Shown in pieces: positions 1 through 6,900 of a DNA stretch of 13,709 bases. Numbering within the stretch: position 1 is the stretch's first letter; the number at the start of each line of letters is the position of its first letter. The notes under the pieces were generated by a model. The model had not been told where the DNA came from, ran no database searches, and saw only the letters and a list, made by a program, of their open reading frames with translations. The stretch covers positions 1-13,709 of the forward strand of contig JAMOPC010000183.1 of assembly GCA_027064845.1 (NCBI GenBank), read 5' to 3'. The translations under genes were made by a program, and so were the position numbers. The DNA comes from Desulfurococcales archaeon. Its GTDB lineage: Archaea; Thermoproteota; Thermoprotei_A; Sulfolobales; Desulfurococcaceae.

Positions 1-1
1 C

Positions 2-259
2 ATTAAAAAATCGTTCACTCCAGAACATAGTTATAAGTTCTTATCACTCCTTGGAATCGCTTTGAGGCTTGGCGAAATAAAATTAGTGAAAAACCTATGC
101 CGAGAACCCATTTGTGTATATCGTGGCAACTCCCTAGTACTGGAGACCCTAAATGGAGAGCTTGTTATCACGGAGAAGAACGGTGTAAAACACATACCTG
201 AATATTACTATATTGTACCAGATAATAATCCAGCGAGAAACGTGGTTAAGATAAATTAG
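2..259 (+). CDS. 3' end of an unrecognised gene (5'-truncated by window edge)
   Basis: The frame ending in TAG at 257-259 stays open to the first bases of the window, giving at least 85 residues. The only internal starts are TTG at 62 and GTG at 86. Neither has a GAGGTGA-like site in front, so the gene most likely begins outside the window. The visible part starts with a short helical stretch (FTPEHSYKFLSLLGIALRLG). A segment that looks beta-rich follows, with alternating hydrophobic residues (ICVYRGNSLVLETLNGELVI), and the polar tail contains PEYYYIVPDN. I recognise no family and propose no function. If TTG 62 were used, the protein would be 66 residues long. Confidence 0.55.
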   Translation: MKKSFTPEHSYKFLSLLGIALRLGEIKLVKNLCREPICVYRGNSLVLETLNGELVITEKNGVKHIPEYYYIVPDNNPARNVVKIN

Positions 260-285
260 TTTCTCCAAAACTATTATTATTTTAG

Positions 286-340
286 ATGATGAGTCTCACA
301 GCCATATTTGACTTAAGATGATATAGGAGGTTTCGGCTGA
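286..340 (+). ncRNA. candidate C/D box guide sRNA
   Basis: The gap between the first gene and nnr holds all four boxes of an archaeal C/D sRNA in the right order. The C box ATGATGA (286-292) matches RUGAUGA exactly, and the D box CTGA (337-340) is exact. The inner pair is weaker: D'-like TTGA (308-311) and C'-like AAGATGA (315-321, one mismatch), three bases apart. Both guide intervals (293-307 and 322-336) are 15 nt, slightly longer than the usual archaeal value of about 12. A pyrimidine-rich stretch (341-358) follows. By the N-plus-five rule, the D guide would pair with a target containing CCGAAACC and the D' guide with AUAUGGCUGUG. I could not identify the targets. The outer stem is poor, which is tolerated in many archaeal C/D RNAs. 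Confidence 0.5.
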
Positions 341-347
341 TCTTTCC

Positions 348-359
348 TTATTTATTTTA
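348..359 (+). promoter_or_regulatory. probable TATA box for nnr
   Basis: An AT-rich element (TTTATTTTAA, about 350-359) lies about 60 bases before the proposed TTG start. It would put transcription start near 380 and leave a leader of roughly 35 nt carrying the ribosome binding site. The placement is plausible, but the surrounding DNA is AT-rich, so the call is tentative. Confidence 0.3.
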
Positions 360-398
360 ACAACCACTATTTAGTATAGTTCTGTAATCACTATTATT

Positions 399-406
399 AG
401 GAGGTG
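399..406 (+). promoter_or_regulatory. strong ribosome binding site deciding the nnr start
   Basis: AGGAGGTG matches the crenarchaeal anti-Shine-Dalgarno sequence (GAGGTGA type). It ends nine bases before TTG 416, an ideal distance. The alternative GTG at 404 lies inside this site and so is unlikely to be the start. Confidence 0.75.
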
Positions 407-415
407 GGAGAGAAC

Positions 416-1936
416 TTGACTATAACTGTTAAGGAAATGAAAATAGCCGAGATAAATACAGTAGCTATGGGGATTCCATTAATAAAATTGATGGAGGCAG
501 CAGGTAAAAGTGTTGCAGACACTATTATCAGTAACTATCCGATCCAAGGAAATAATAGCATAAGAGTAGTTGTTCTGATGGGGCGTGGAGGAAATGGTGG
601 GGATTCTTTAGTTGCTGCAAGATATTTATCAAGCAGGGGTTATCATGTAGAAATCATACCTGCTTATAGAGAAGAATTAATCAATCATCCCGATACTCTT
701 GAAAACTACAAGATCGTGAAGAATATACCAAGTATAATCATACATAAACCAGGAGACACACGCCCTATTCATCAAGCCGATATTATTATTGATGGTCTTC
801 TAGGCACAGGAGTTAGGGGCGAGCTCAGAGACCCTATTAAGAGTCTTGTAGAGGAATCAAACAAGTCTAGAGCAAAACTAAGAGTAGCTATCGATACCCC
901 TACGGGATTAAACCCCGATACGGGTGAAATTCATGGAACAGTATTTAAGGCAGATATTACGGTTACTTTCCACGATATTAAGCCAGGCTTGCTTAAACAC
1001 CCGGAAATAACCGGTAAGATCATTGTCGCTAACATAGGTATTCCGAGGGAAGCACTTGTATATACTGGTCCCGGAGACGTAATGTTTAATCTAAAAGAGA
1101 GGCCTAGAGATGCTCACAAGGGACAAGCTGGTAAAATAATGATTATTGGGGGAAGCCGTAAATATACGGGCGCACCTGCTTTAGCAGGGATGGCTGCTTT
1201 GGCTGCAGGAGCTGATTTAGCATTTATTGTAGCTCCTACAAGTATACGTGGGATTATCGCATCTTATTCTCCGGAACTAATCACTCTCCCATATGAGGGG
1301 GAAGAACTTAACGAGAATAATGTGAGAGAGGTTATGAAGTATGTTGATGAATTAAGACCGCACGTTGTAGTAGTGGGGCCCGGGCTTGGACGTTCTGAAG
1401 AAACATTAAAGGTTGTGCGTGAAGTAATAAACACTTTGATCAAGAAGAAAATATATGTTGTAATAGATGCAGATGCATTAAAAGCTTTAACACTAAATGA
1501 TAACTTTGAAAAATATGCTGTGCTTACACCACATAGAGGAGAATTTAAGTCAATTACAGGAATAACTCTTTCAAGCGATCCCAGCAGGGATCTCGACATA
1601 GTCATTGATGCTGCTAAGAAATTAGATGCAGTAATACTGTTGAAGGCACCAATAGATATTGTAACCGATGGCGAGAAATATAAGCTGAACCGTACAGGAA
1701 ACCCATACATGTCTATTGGTGGAACAGGAGATGTATTATCAGGTCTAACAGCATCATTCCTAGCACAAACTCGTAACCCATACTTAGCAGCAGTAATAGC
1801 AGCATATATCAATGGATTAGCTGGGGACTACTTGTTGAAAAATAATGAGCATGTATCCCCAGTAAACATGATAAGAATTATTCCCAAGATCTTGAAGAAC
1901 CCTCTGGAGTACCATATTAAGACGTATCAGGAATAG
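416..1936 (+). CDS. nnr: Bifunctional NAD(P)H-hydrate epimerase / ADP-dependent dehydratase
   Basis: This cytosolic repair enzyme converts hydrated, dead NADH and NADPH back to working cofactor. The N-terminal YjeF_N/NnrE half (about 1-225) epimerises R- and S-NAD(P)HX. The C-terminal ribokinase-like NnrD half (about 230-500) dehydrates S-NAD(P)HX using ADP. Visible motifs, numbered from TTG 416 (506 aa), are GRGGNGGD near 56-63 and DTPTGL near 160-165 (potassium and substrate loop of the epimerase). In the second half are HKGQAG near 234-239, GPGLGR near 321, DADAL near 351, TPHRGEF near 371 and GGTGDVLSG near 435-443 with the catalytic Asp. Both halves look complete, so both activities are expected. 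TTG 416 is preferred over GTG 404 because of the binding site and because family N-termini begin close to the VKEM segment. An open frame on the opposite strand is only a shadow. Confidence 0.93.
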   Translation: MTITVKEMKIAEINTVAMGIPLIKLMEAAGKSVADTIISNYPIQGNNSIRVVVLMGRGGNGGDSLVAARYLSSRGYHVEIIPAYREELINHPDTLENYKIVKNIPSIIIHKPGDTRPIHQADIIIDGLLGTGVRGELRDPIKSLVEESNKSRAKLRVAIDTPTGLNPDTGEIHGTVFKADITVTFHDIKPGLLKHPEITGKIIVANIGIPREALVYTGPGDVMFNLKERPRDAHKGQAGKIMIIGGSRKYTGAPALAGMAALAAGADLAFIVAPTSIRGIIASYSPELITLPYEGEELNENNVREVMKYVDELRPHVVVVGPGLGRSEETLKVVREVINTLIKKKIYVVIDADALKALTLNDNFEKYAVLTPHRGEFKSITGITLSSDPSRDLDIVIDAAKKLDAVILLKAPIDIVTDGEKYKLNRTGNPYMSIGGTGDVLSGLTASFLAQTRNPYLAAVIAAYINGLAGDYLLKNNEHVSPVNMIRIIPKILKNPLEYHIKTYQE

Positions 1937-2006
1937 AAGCATGTAATATAATCAAAACAATAATAATATTGTTTAACTATTCCAAGATTTAGGTGAACTG
2001 ATTATA

Positions 2007-2177
2007 ATGTTCAAATTGAGAAATAAAAAGGAAAAAGAAGAAAATATAGAAAAAACTAAGAGCGAACCAGGTATATTAATAGATGAACTTGACAATGATG
2101 GAATCCTATTACTGTACTATAACGAGGAACAAAGAAGTTGCGCATCCTGTCCGTTCAGAGCTTTTTGTGGAAGATAG
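2007..2177 (+). CDS. 56-residue Cys-rich microprotein, unknown function
   Basis: A short frame starts at ATG 2007 behind a good ribosome binding site, AGGTGA (1991-1996), ten bases upstream. It ends at TAG 2175-2177, 20 bases before the next gene. The first 20 residues are very basic and acidic (MFKLRNKKEKEENIEKTKSE). A hydrophobic strand GILLLYYNEE follows, and the C-terminus is CASCPFRAFCGR, giving C45-x2-C48-x5-C54. Three cysteines in that spacing suggest a metal or Fe-S ligand set, perhaps completed by a partner or by dimerisation. It sits directly before the Cys-rich YkgJ-type gene and is probably co-transcribed with it. I know no named family for it. The clear binding site, the spacing and the motif make it a real gene rather than chance. 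Confidence 0.75.
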   Translation: MFKLRNKKEKEENIEKTKSEPGILIDELDNDGILLLYYNEEQRSCASCPFRAFCGR

Positions 2178-2197
2178 GGCTCTGGTGAGAACAGAGT

Positions 2198-2785
2198 ATG
2201 ACCCGGTACTATACTCTTGTTAGAGGAGATAAGATAAGATACGGTTGTCAGAGAAGCGGTAGATGCTGTAGTTCGGGTCCTAACGTTGCATTAACAGCAT
2301 ATGATATATGTAGAATAGCAAAGTATATGGGTGTGGATTGGAGAGAGCTTAGGGGTAAATATATTATAGCCATTATAGCTGATTTAACAGCAATACCTGC
2401 TCTACGAGGGATGGGTGATGGTAAATGCGCGTTTCTCAAATGGGAAAATGGTAAACCAACATGCTCAATATATCCGGCTAGACCACTACGATGTAGGCTA
2501 TATCCTTTTATACCAGCATCCCCTAGCAACCCAGACAAGATCTATGTTGACCCATATTGTCCAGGAGTAGGTATTGGCGAAGAAGTAGAGCCTCCCTGGA
2601 AACTATTAGAACACTATTATGAAGAGGCGAAGATACATTATAAGAAAATGTATGAATTAGTTTTCGAGCAAGGATATGAGCCTCTACAAGCACTTGAGAA
2701 GCTCATAGACGAAGTGTGTAAAGAAGCGGAGGATAACCCTGATTGGGTAAAACCAGAGTATCTAGATAGTCTTTACAACAAATAA
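2198..2785 (+). CDS. YkgJ-family Cys-cluster protein (putative Fe-S/zinc binding)
   Basis: The 195-residue protein has the YkgJ/UPF0153 cysteine pattern. C17-x5-C23-C24 lies in a YGCQRSGRCC segment. C38 follows, then C77 in DGKCAFL, C89 in PTCSIYPARP, C99 in RPLRCRLYPF and C121 in DPYCPG. The PxRPxxCRxYPF signature is typical. The family is annotated as zinc or iron chelating, and some members are thought to carry an Fe-S cluster. The biochemical role is not settled. Residues 130-195 form a helical, acidic tail. The start at ATG 2198 is supported by GGTGAG (2184-2189), eight bases upstream. The Cys-rich microprotein ends 20 bases before it, so the two probably form a pair. There is no signal peptide or membrane segment, so it is expected in the cytosol. 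Confidence 0.85.
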   Translation: MTRYYTLVRGDKIRYGCQRSGRCCSSGPNVALTAYDICRIAKYMGVDWRELRGKYIIAIIADLTAIPALRGMGDGKCAFLKWENGKPTCSIYPARPLRCRLYPFIPASPSNPDKIYVDPYCPGVGIGEEVEPPWKLLEHYYEEAKIHYKKMYELVFEQGYEPLQALEKLIDEVCKEAEDNPDWVKPEYLDSLYNK

Positions 2786-2816
2786 TTTTTGAAAATACAT
2801 TATTATACATGCGATG

Positions 2817-2828
2817 AAAATATATAAT
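2817..2828 (+). promoter_or_regulatory. TATA box for the gene at 2856
   Basis: AAAATATATAAT lies about 30 bases before ATG 2856. It would place transcription start at or just before the start codon, giving a leaderless mRNA. This agrees with the lack of a good ribosome binding site there. A second AT element (CATATAAATA, 2837-2846) is closer and less well placed. Confidence 0.5.
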
Positions 2829-2855
2829 TGAACAACATATAAATAGGGATTTTCT

Positions 2856-3479
2856 ATGACAAAATGTTCTGAAGTACTTAATCAAATTATTACTTGGCTT
2901 AAACAAGGAAAACCCGGTGCCGATAAACTAGTAGATTTTCCTTGGGAAGTAGAGGAAAAGGATAACAACACCTATATAGCCATACACCCAATGTTCCCAA
3001 TAAAGATCTTTATTGGATGCGACGAAGAAATAGGCGTTATTAGGTTACAGACAATATTAGATGTTGAAACCATTAGCTTGAACAATGATGAAAGACTAGT
3101 ACTCTACCATAAATTGTTGAAACTAAATGCTTCCCCATTAACAAAGTTTATACTAGTAGGTGATGAGGATCTCCCAGCAGTAGCCGTTGATCTAAGCACT
3201 AAAACCCTAGGCAAAGACGAGTTTAACGATGCTTTAGCCCTATTACTAGCCACTGTTAATGCGTCAATAAAACTACTCGGGCTAGAAGAAGTATATGGTT
3301 CAAAACTATTCATAGAGCTCTTAAACCTAGTTAAGAAACACATTGAGGAAGGATGGGGACGTGAAAAACTAATTGACTATCTAGTTAAAAATGCTAAGCT
3401 AAAAAAGGAGCAAGCTGTAGAAATCGTTGATTCTCTCCTAAAAGGGCTTGAAAGAGCAGAAACAGGGCCTTATATGTGA
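2856..3479 (+). CDS. YbjN / type III secretion chaperone-like fold protein with helical C-terminus
   Basis: A soluble 207-residue protein. Residues about 25-140 alternate beta strands and helices in the way of YbjN and Tir-chaperone-like domains: FPWEVEE, then IKIFIGCDEEIGVIRLQT, then the helix ERLVLYHKLLKLN, then the strands KFILVGDEDLPAVAVDL, and the helix DEFNDALALLLATVNASI. Such domains usually bind partner proteins and carry no catalytic residues, and none is visible here. Residues about 148-200 are predicted helical, with two or three short helices resembling a UBA-like bundle. The family call rests on pattern, not on an exact signature. It is probably transcribed alone from its own TATA box. 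Its 3' end faces the btpA-like gene with 23 bases between the stops. Confidence 0.55.
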   Translation: MTKCSEVLNQIITWLKQGKPGADKLVDFPWEVEEKDNNTYIAIHPMFPIKIFIGCDEEIGVIRLQTILDVETISLNNDERLVLYHKLLKLNASPLTKFILVGDEDLPAVAVDLSTKTLGKDEFNDALALLLATVNASIKLLGLEEVYGSKLFIELLNLVKKHIEEGWGREKLIDYLVKNAKLKKEQAVEIVDSLLKGLERAETGPYM

Positions 3480-3502
3480 ATGAACACTAGCTATGAAATT
3501 AT

Positions 3503-4285
3503 TTATATGTTTATTTTAAGGAGTTTTTTAGTCTTAATGACAATTCTTCGTGCTTTTTCCTCATCAATAGGATTTGATGTTATATTATCTATTTTAATAC
3601 TAGTACCTATGATTACAGCATCAGCCAACCCTATATACAATCCTATATTATCTTCGTTGACGCCGCTTCCTACGATAACAAGCTTGTCTCTACATAACTT
3701 CTTAGCCAAGTAAACATGCATAGGTGGAGTGAAGCGCCCAGTTGCTTCACCACTAATTATTACACCATCGATCAGCCCTCTAGTACATGTATTGTACAAG
3801 GCCATGTCTAGTGGAAGAAGATGTTTTGCATGCTTAACGTTTACATCAGCAAATATCTTGGTTTTACAATTATACTTATTCTTTATTATCGAGACAGTAT
3901 GTGCAACTGGCTCTATAAAGCCCTCTGGAGCAATAACTGGTTCTAGATAAGCATTGACTCTGATAAAATCAATATTGTGTGTACATGCTATACTTAGTGC
4001 TTCAATACAGCTATTCCTTAATATATTTAAGCCTATAAGTACGTCCGGAAATTTTTCTTTAAGAACACCTACAATTTTATCAATGTAGGCTAATTTCCTC
4101 GGAGATCTTTCGGAGATCGGGAAGGGATAATCATTGTAGTTTTCAACAATAAATCCATCAAACCCAGCATTGAAAAGCTTCTTTGCTTCACTAACGGCGT
4201 ATTCTATGTAGTATTTTAGGGGTTCACCATTATATCTTGGAGAATCGGGTAGTGGTGGTAAGTGTATCATACCTATGAGCAGCAC
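3503..4285 (-). CDS. BtpA-family TIM-barrel protein
   Basis: The 260-residue protein has the BtpA/SgcQ signatures. It opens with GMIHLPPLPDSPRY (residues 5-18). GFDGFIVENYNDYPF follows at 41-55, IGLNILRN at 84-91, IFADVNVKHA at 144-153, GEATGRFTPP at 179-188, VGSGVNEDN at 205-213 and ADAVIIGTSIK at 221-231. These correspond to successive strands of a phosphate-binding TIM barrel. The family is named after a cyanobacterial factor for photosystem I stability, but archaea without photosynthesis carry it too. Its reaction is not established, and the barrel suggests an enzyme acting on a phosphorylated sugar or nucleotide-like compound. GTG 4285 is chosen because AGGTGA (4298-4293 on this strand) lies seven bases upstream. 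The ATG five codons later would cut into the first conserved strand. It is divergent from the MoxR operon. Confidence 0.85.
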   Translation of the reverse strand: MLLIGMIHLPPLPDSPRYNGEPLKYYIEYAVSEAKKLFNAGFDGFIVENYNDYPFPISERSPRKLAYIDKIVGVLKEKFPDVLIGLNILRNSCIEALSIACTHNIDFIRVNAYLEPVIAPEGFIEPVAHTVSIIKNKYNCKTKIFADVNVKHAKHLLPLDMALYNTCTRGLIDGVIISGEATGRFTPPMHVYLAKKLCRDKLVIVGSGVNEDNIGLYIGLADAVIIGTSIKIDNITSNPIDEEKARRIVIKTKKLLKINI

Positions 4286-4324
4286 GGGGTTTTCACCTAA
4301 ACTTAATTTATCCAGTAATTCTCA

Positions 4325-4339
4325 GTAAATAATATAGTA
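4325..4339. promoter_or_regulatory. shared AT-rich promoter element between btpA-like gene and MoxR operon
   Basis: The 90-base divergent gap has one conspicuous AT block (GTAAATAATATAGTAA). On the minus strand it lies about 45 bases from GTG 4285, which leaves room for a short leader with the AGGTGA site. On the plus strand it lies about 40-50 bases before ATG 4376. The same block may serve both directions, or a second box is hidden. The plus-strand start has only a weak AGG at 4366. Confidence 0.35.
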
Positions 4340-4375
4340 AGAACGCCAATACATAAGTCGTGCTAGGCAAAAATA

Positions 4376-5470
4376 ATGAAAGAAAAAATAACTATAATAA
4401 GAACTATTTTATTGGTTCTTTTGATAGTAGTCATTATAACTAGCACATCGCCAGCCACTAGTATAATAAAGAGAAATGATGAATACATACCATCCGAAAT
4501 CGCAAGGATCGATACTAATTATATTATTGAAAAACTAAACGAACTAAAGAAGTTAAACGATACAGTTGTGAATAATTACGTAGAACAAATAACTCATATG
4601 CTGAAAAACGGTGAATACGATAAAGCATACGAACTCCTATCAAAGCTTAACCAATATATTGAGGAAAAGTATGATGGCAACATTGCAGACGAGGATCTAG
4701 CTCAAACTATATCTATGCTACAATCCATAAGCAGTATTAGCAATAAAGGAATATACATAAACTTAACCAAATACCTCGAAACACTAAGCAGTTTATTAAA
4801 TGATCCAGAACTACTCGAATACGCCGAAGAACTAAGATCAGGAGAAATACCTGATACAAAATACATTAAAGACCTAATGTCCTACATAAAGGAGTTCGAA
4901 GAAACAACACAAACCACCAAAACAAAAACACTAGAAACTAGTGAGGAAGAAAATATTACAACCGAAAATATCAACGTCTTCAATCCTTCACCCCCACCGG
5001 TTCCGGGGAATAAGTTTGGAAACGTTTTTTCATTTCCACGAATTACTACACCATCAGTATTTATAAATGAAAACATACTGCTCCTTATTGCGGCGATCGT
5101 TATTTTAAGCATAATGTACTACTATAGAGATAAACTAGCTATTCTATTGACTCCTATACGTAGAAGAGTACTATATGGTATTAACCAAGTAAAAACCATT
5201 ATTAAATACGGTAAACAAGACCCAGTAATAGAACTATACTTGAAATGGTACAGCTTAGCTAAAGCAATGGGTTACAAGAGGGTACCATTTGAAACACTCC
5301 GTGAATTCCTAGTAAAAATTAGTGATAACCCATTGGCTAACAAAGGAAGAATCATAACCGAATTATATGAAAGAAGAATTTATGGTAAAACACCAATCAA
5401 TGAAAAATTAATAGAAAGAGTTAAGAAAGAAATAAAGGAGCTAACAAGCTTTACGGCGATGAAAAAATGA
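4376..5470 (+). CDS. Membrane protein with C-terminal DUF4129 domain, first gene of MoxR operon
   Basis: The 364-residue protein begins with a signal peptide or anchor (hydrophobic residues about 7-24). An outer helical domain follows (about 40-175, with repeated Leu/Tyr helices such as YDKAYELLSKLNQYIEEKY). A Thr/Glu-rich and then Pro-rich linker (about 176-215, including NPSPPPVPG) leads to a membrane segment at about 233-249 (NILLLIAAIVILSIMYYY). The cytosolic tail (about 280-340) has the DUF4129 pattern: VIELYLKWYSLAKAMGYKRVPFETLREF broken by short loops, then ITELYERRIYG. DUF4129 proteins are recurrent partners of MoxR ATPases and DUF58 proteins. The tail is a likely contact for the cytosolic partners, while the helical domain lies outside. 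The stop overlaps the next start as ATGA. No enzymatic residues are apparent. Confidence 0.8.
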   Translation: MKEKITIIRTILLVLLIVVIITSTSPATSIIKRNDEYIPSEIARIDTNYIIEKLNELKKLNDTVVNNYVEQITHMLKNGEYDKAYELLSKLNQYIEEKYDGNIADEDLAQTISMLQSISSISNKGIYINLTKYLETLSSLLNDPELLEYAEELRSGEIPDTKYIKDLMSYIKEFEETTQTTKTKTLETSEEENITTENINVFNPSPPPVPGNKFGNVFSFPRITTPSVFINENILLLIAAIVILSIMYYYRDKLAILLTPIRRRVLYGINQVKTIIKYGKQDPVIELYLKWYSLAKAMGYKRVPFETLREFLVKISDNPLANKGRIITELYERRIYGKTPINEKLIERVKKEIKELTSFTAMKK

Positions 5471-6900
5471 GGCTATATTTATTTATTTTCTTCTTAATAA
5501 TCATCGCTATTTTGTCAACATTTTATATGCCAGCTTCTCTGCTCAAAGTAGAAGCATCTATTTACAATAATACGGCTAGCCCTTATTGCATTGACTGGAT
5601 GGGTACAAATATGTTCGTTGAAGAATTAAAGAATAATAATGTAACAGTAGACATAGTTGACGAACCGAGTGACTTGGAGAATTCCCTCAAAAGAGGCGGA
5701 CTCATAGTCATTATAGCACCGGATAAACCTATTCCGATCAACGAATCACTGCTAATCAAGAAATACTTAGATAATGGAACAATAAGCATAGCAGTATTTG
5801 ATGAAAATATTACATCTAATAATTTACTTGAACAACTAGGCATAAGAATAGATGGAAGGTTATTATTAGACCCATATACTCCTAATTCACCATATTATCC
5901 AATCACAGAGATCAACTTATCAAACTTTAGTGGAATTGTTAGATTGAATTGGGCAAGCTATATAAGGAGAACAATTTCTTCACAACAATATTACGTTATA
6001 ATATTCTCAAAGACATTGGGAGTCGTAGATCTAAATAATAATGGAAGGCTTGATCCAGATGAAATATCTAGTTCTAATACAAAGAAGGAATACATAACAG
6101 GCATTATTATAAAAACCCGGAATTCAACAGTGGTTGTATTTTCTGATAGCTATCCACTGATTAATTCAGCTTTTATACACAACTATACTTTATCAAAAAC
6201 GATGACACAATATCTCATAGAACTTGCCAGAGAAAAGAATGATCGCATAATTATACCCAATTACTATTATCGATCAACAAGTATTAGTGTAAATATACCA
6301 TTTCACTTCAGTATATTGCTTCTATTCTTCGCCAACACACTTCATTATTTTGACAATCTCATAGAGAAATACATTTATTCATCGAATTATCTCTACTTAG
6401 GATTTTTTACTGTAGTGATTTTGACTATAACATTACTACTAAGATCAATTATCGGCATAAAGAGTATAGCAGAACTTAGAGCAACATCACTAATTGAGCA
6501 AGGTATAGTGATAGAAACACTTGCTGCAAAAAACCTCAGAGATAAGAATGTTTTAAAGAAACGCGAAAAACAAATAATTACAAATACTTGGAGGATCTTG
6601 AAAAATACATACATACAACTACGAAATATCGATATAGAAGACTGTGTATCGAAGAAGAATTACAATTTACTTATAGAGCTTGGAATATTGGGAGAACAGG
6701 ACATCAAACACTTAGAAAAACTATATAAGATTTACCTCAAAGCTATTGGTAAGAAAAAACTACCAATAATATTTAATTGGAGAAAAACAGTTTTTAAATA
6801 CATTATGACAACAGAGTATTTTCTCAATAAAATCGGTTGTAGTATAATAAGGAAGAAAGGGTATAAAGATGCAGCCTATCTCGTCAAGAAACAGATTTGA
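5467..6900 (+). CDS. DUF4350-type membrane protein with EF-hand-like loop
   Basis: The 477-residue protein starts with a membrane anchor (about 3-19). Next comes an alpha/beta outer domain resembling DUF4350: GTNMFVEELKNNNVTVDIVD, then GGLIVIIAPDKPI, then YLDNGTISIAVFD, then a strand and Asp near 224-229 (VVVFSDS). This is a GATase-like or substrate-binding Rossmann layout as in other DUF4350 proteins. A loop at 188-199 (DLNNNGRLDPDE) fits the EF-hand calcium pattern. Membrane segments follow at about 277-291 and 309-327. The long C-terminal tail (about 335-477) is basic, helical and presumably cytosolic. ATG 5467 overlaps the upstream stop by ATGA, and the 3' end overlaps moxR by 32 bases. 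DUF4350 proteins are typical partners in MoxR/DUF58/DUF4129 loci. Their activity is unknown. Confidence 0.72.
   Translation: MRLYLFIFFLIIIAILSTFYMPASLLKVEASIYNNTASPYCIDWMGTNMFVEELKNNNVTVDIVDEPSDLENSLKRGGLIVIIAPDKPIPINESLLIKKYLDNGTISIAVFDENITSNNLLEQLGIRIDGRLLLDPYTPNSPYYPITEINLSNFSGIVRLNWASYIRRTISSQQYYVIIFSKTLGVVDLNNNGRLDPDEISSSNTKKEYITGIIIKTRNSTVVVFSDSYPLINSAFIHNYTLSKTMTQYLIELAREKNDRIIIPNYYYRSTSISVNIPFHFSILLLFFANTLHYFDNLIEKYIYSSNYLYLGFFTVVILTITLLLRSIIGIKSIAELRATSLIEQGIVIETLAAKNLRDKNVLKKREKQIITNTWRILKNTYIQLRNIDIEDCVSKKNYNLLIELGILGEQDIKHLEKLYKIYLKAIGKKKLPIIFNWRKTVFKYIMTTEYFLNKIGCSIIRKKGYKDAAYLVKKQI

Noticed and set aside
62..259. Complete 66-residue gene starting at TTG 62
   Set aside because: There is no ribosome binding site, and the frame remains open upstream to the window edge, so a truncated longer gene is more likely.
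1264..1812. 182-codon open frame on the minus strand inside nnr
   Set aside because: It lies wholly within a well-conserved bifunctional enzyme. Its translation is Ser/Thr-rich and low in structure, typical of an antisense shadow.
1955..1974. Inverted repeat AAACAAT/ATTGTTT after nnr
   Set aside because: Seven pairs made almost only of A-T would not be stable in a hyperthermophile, and such repeats are expected by chance in AT-rich DNA.
3480..3950. Two plus-strand frames (3480-3713 and 3729-3950) across the btpA-like gene
   Set aside because: Both are antisense to a conserved TIM-barrel protein, and their translations show no domain or good ribosome binding site.
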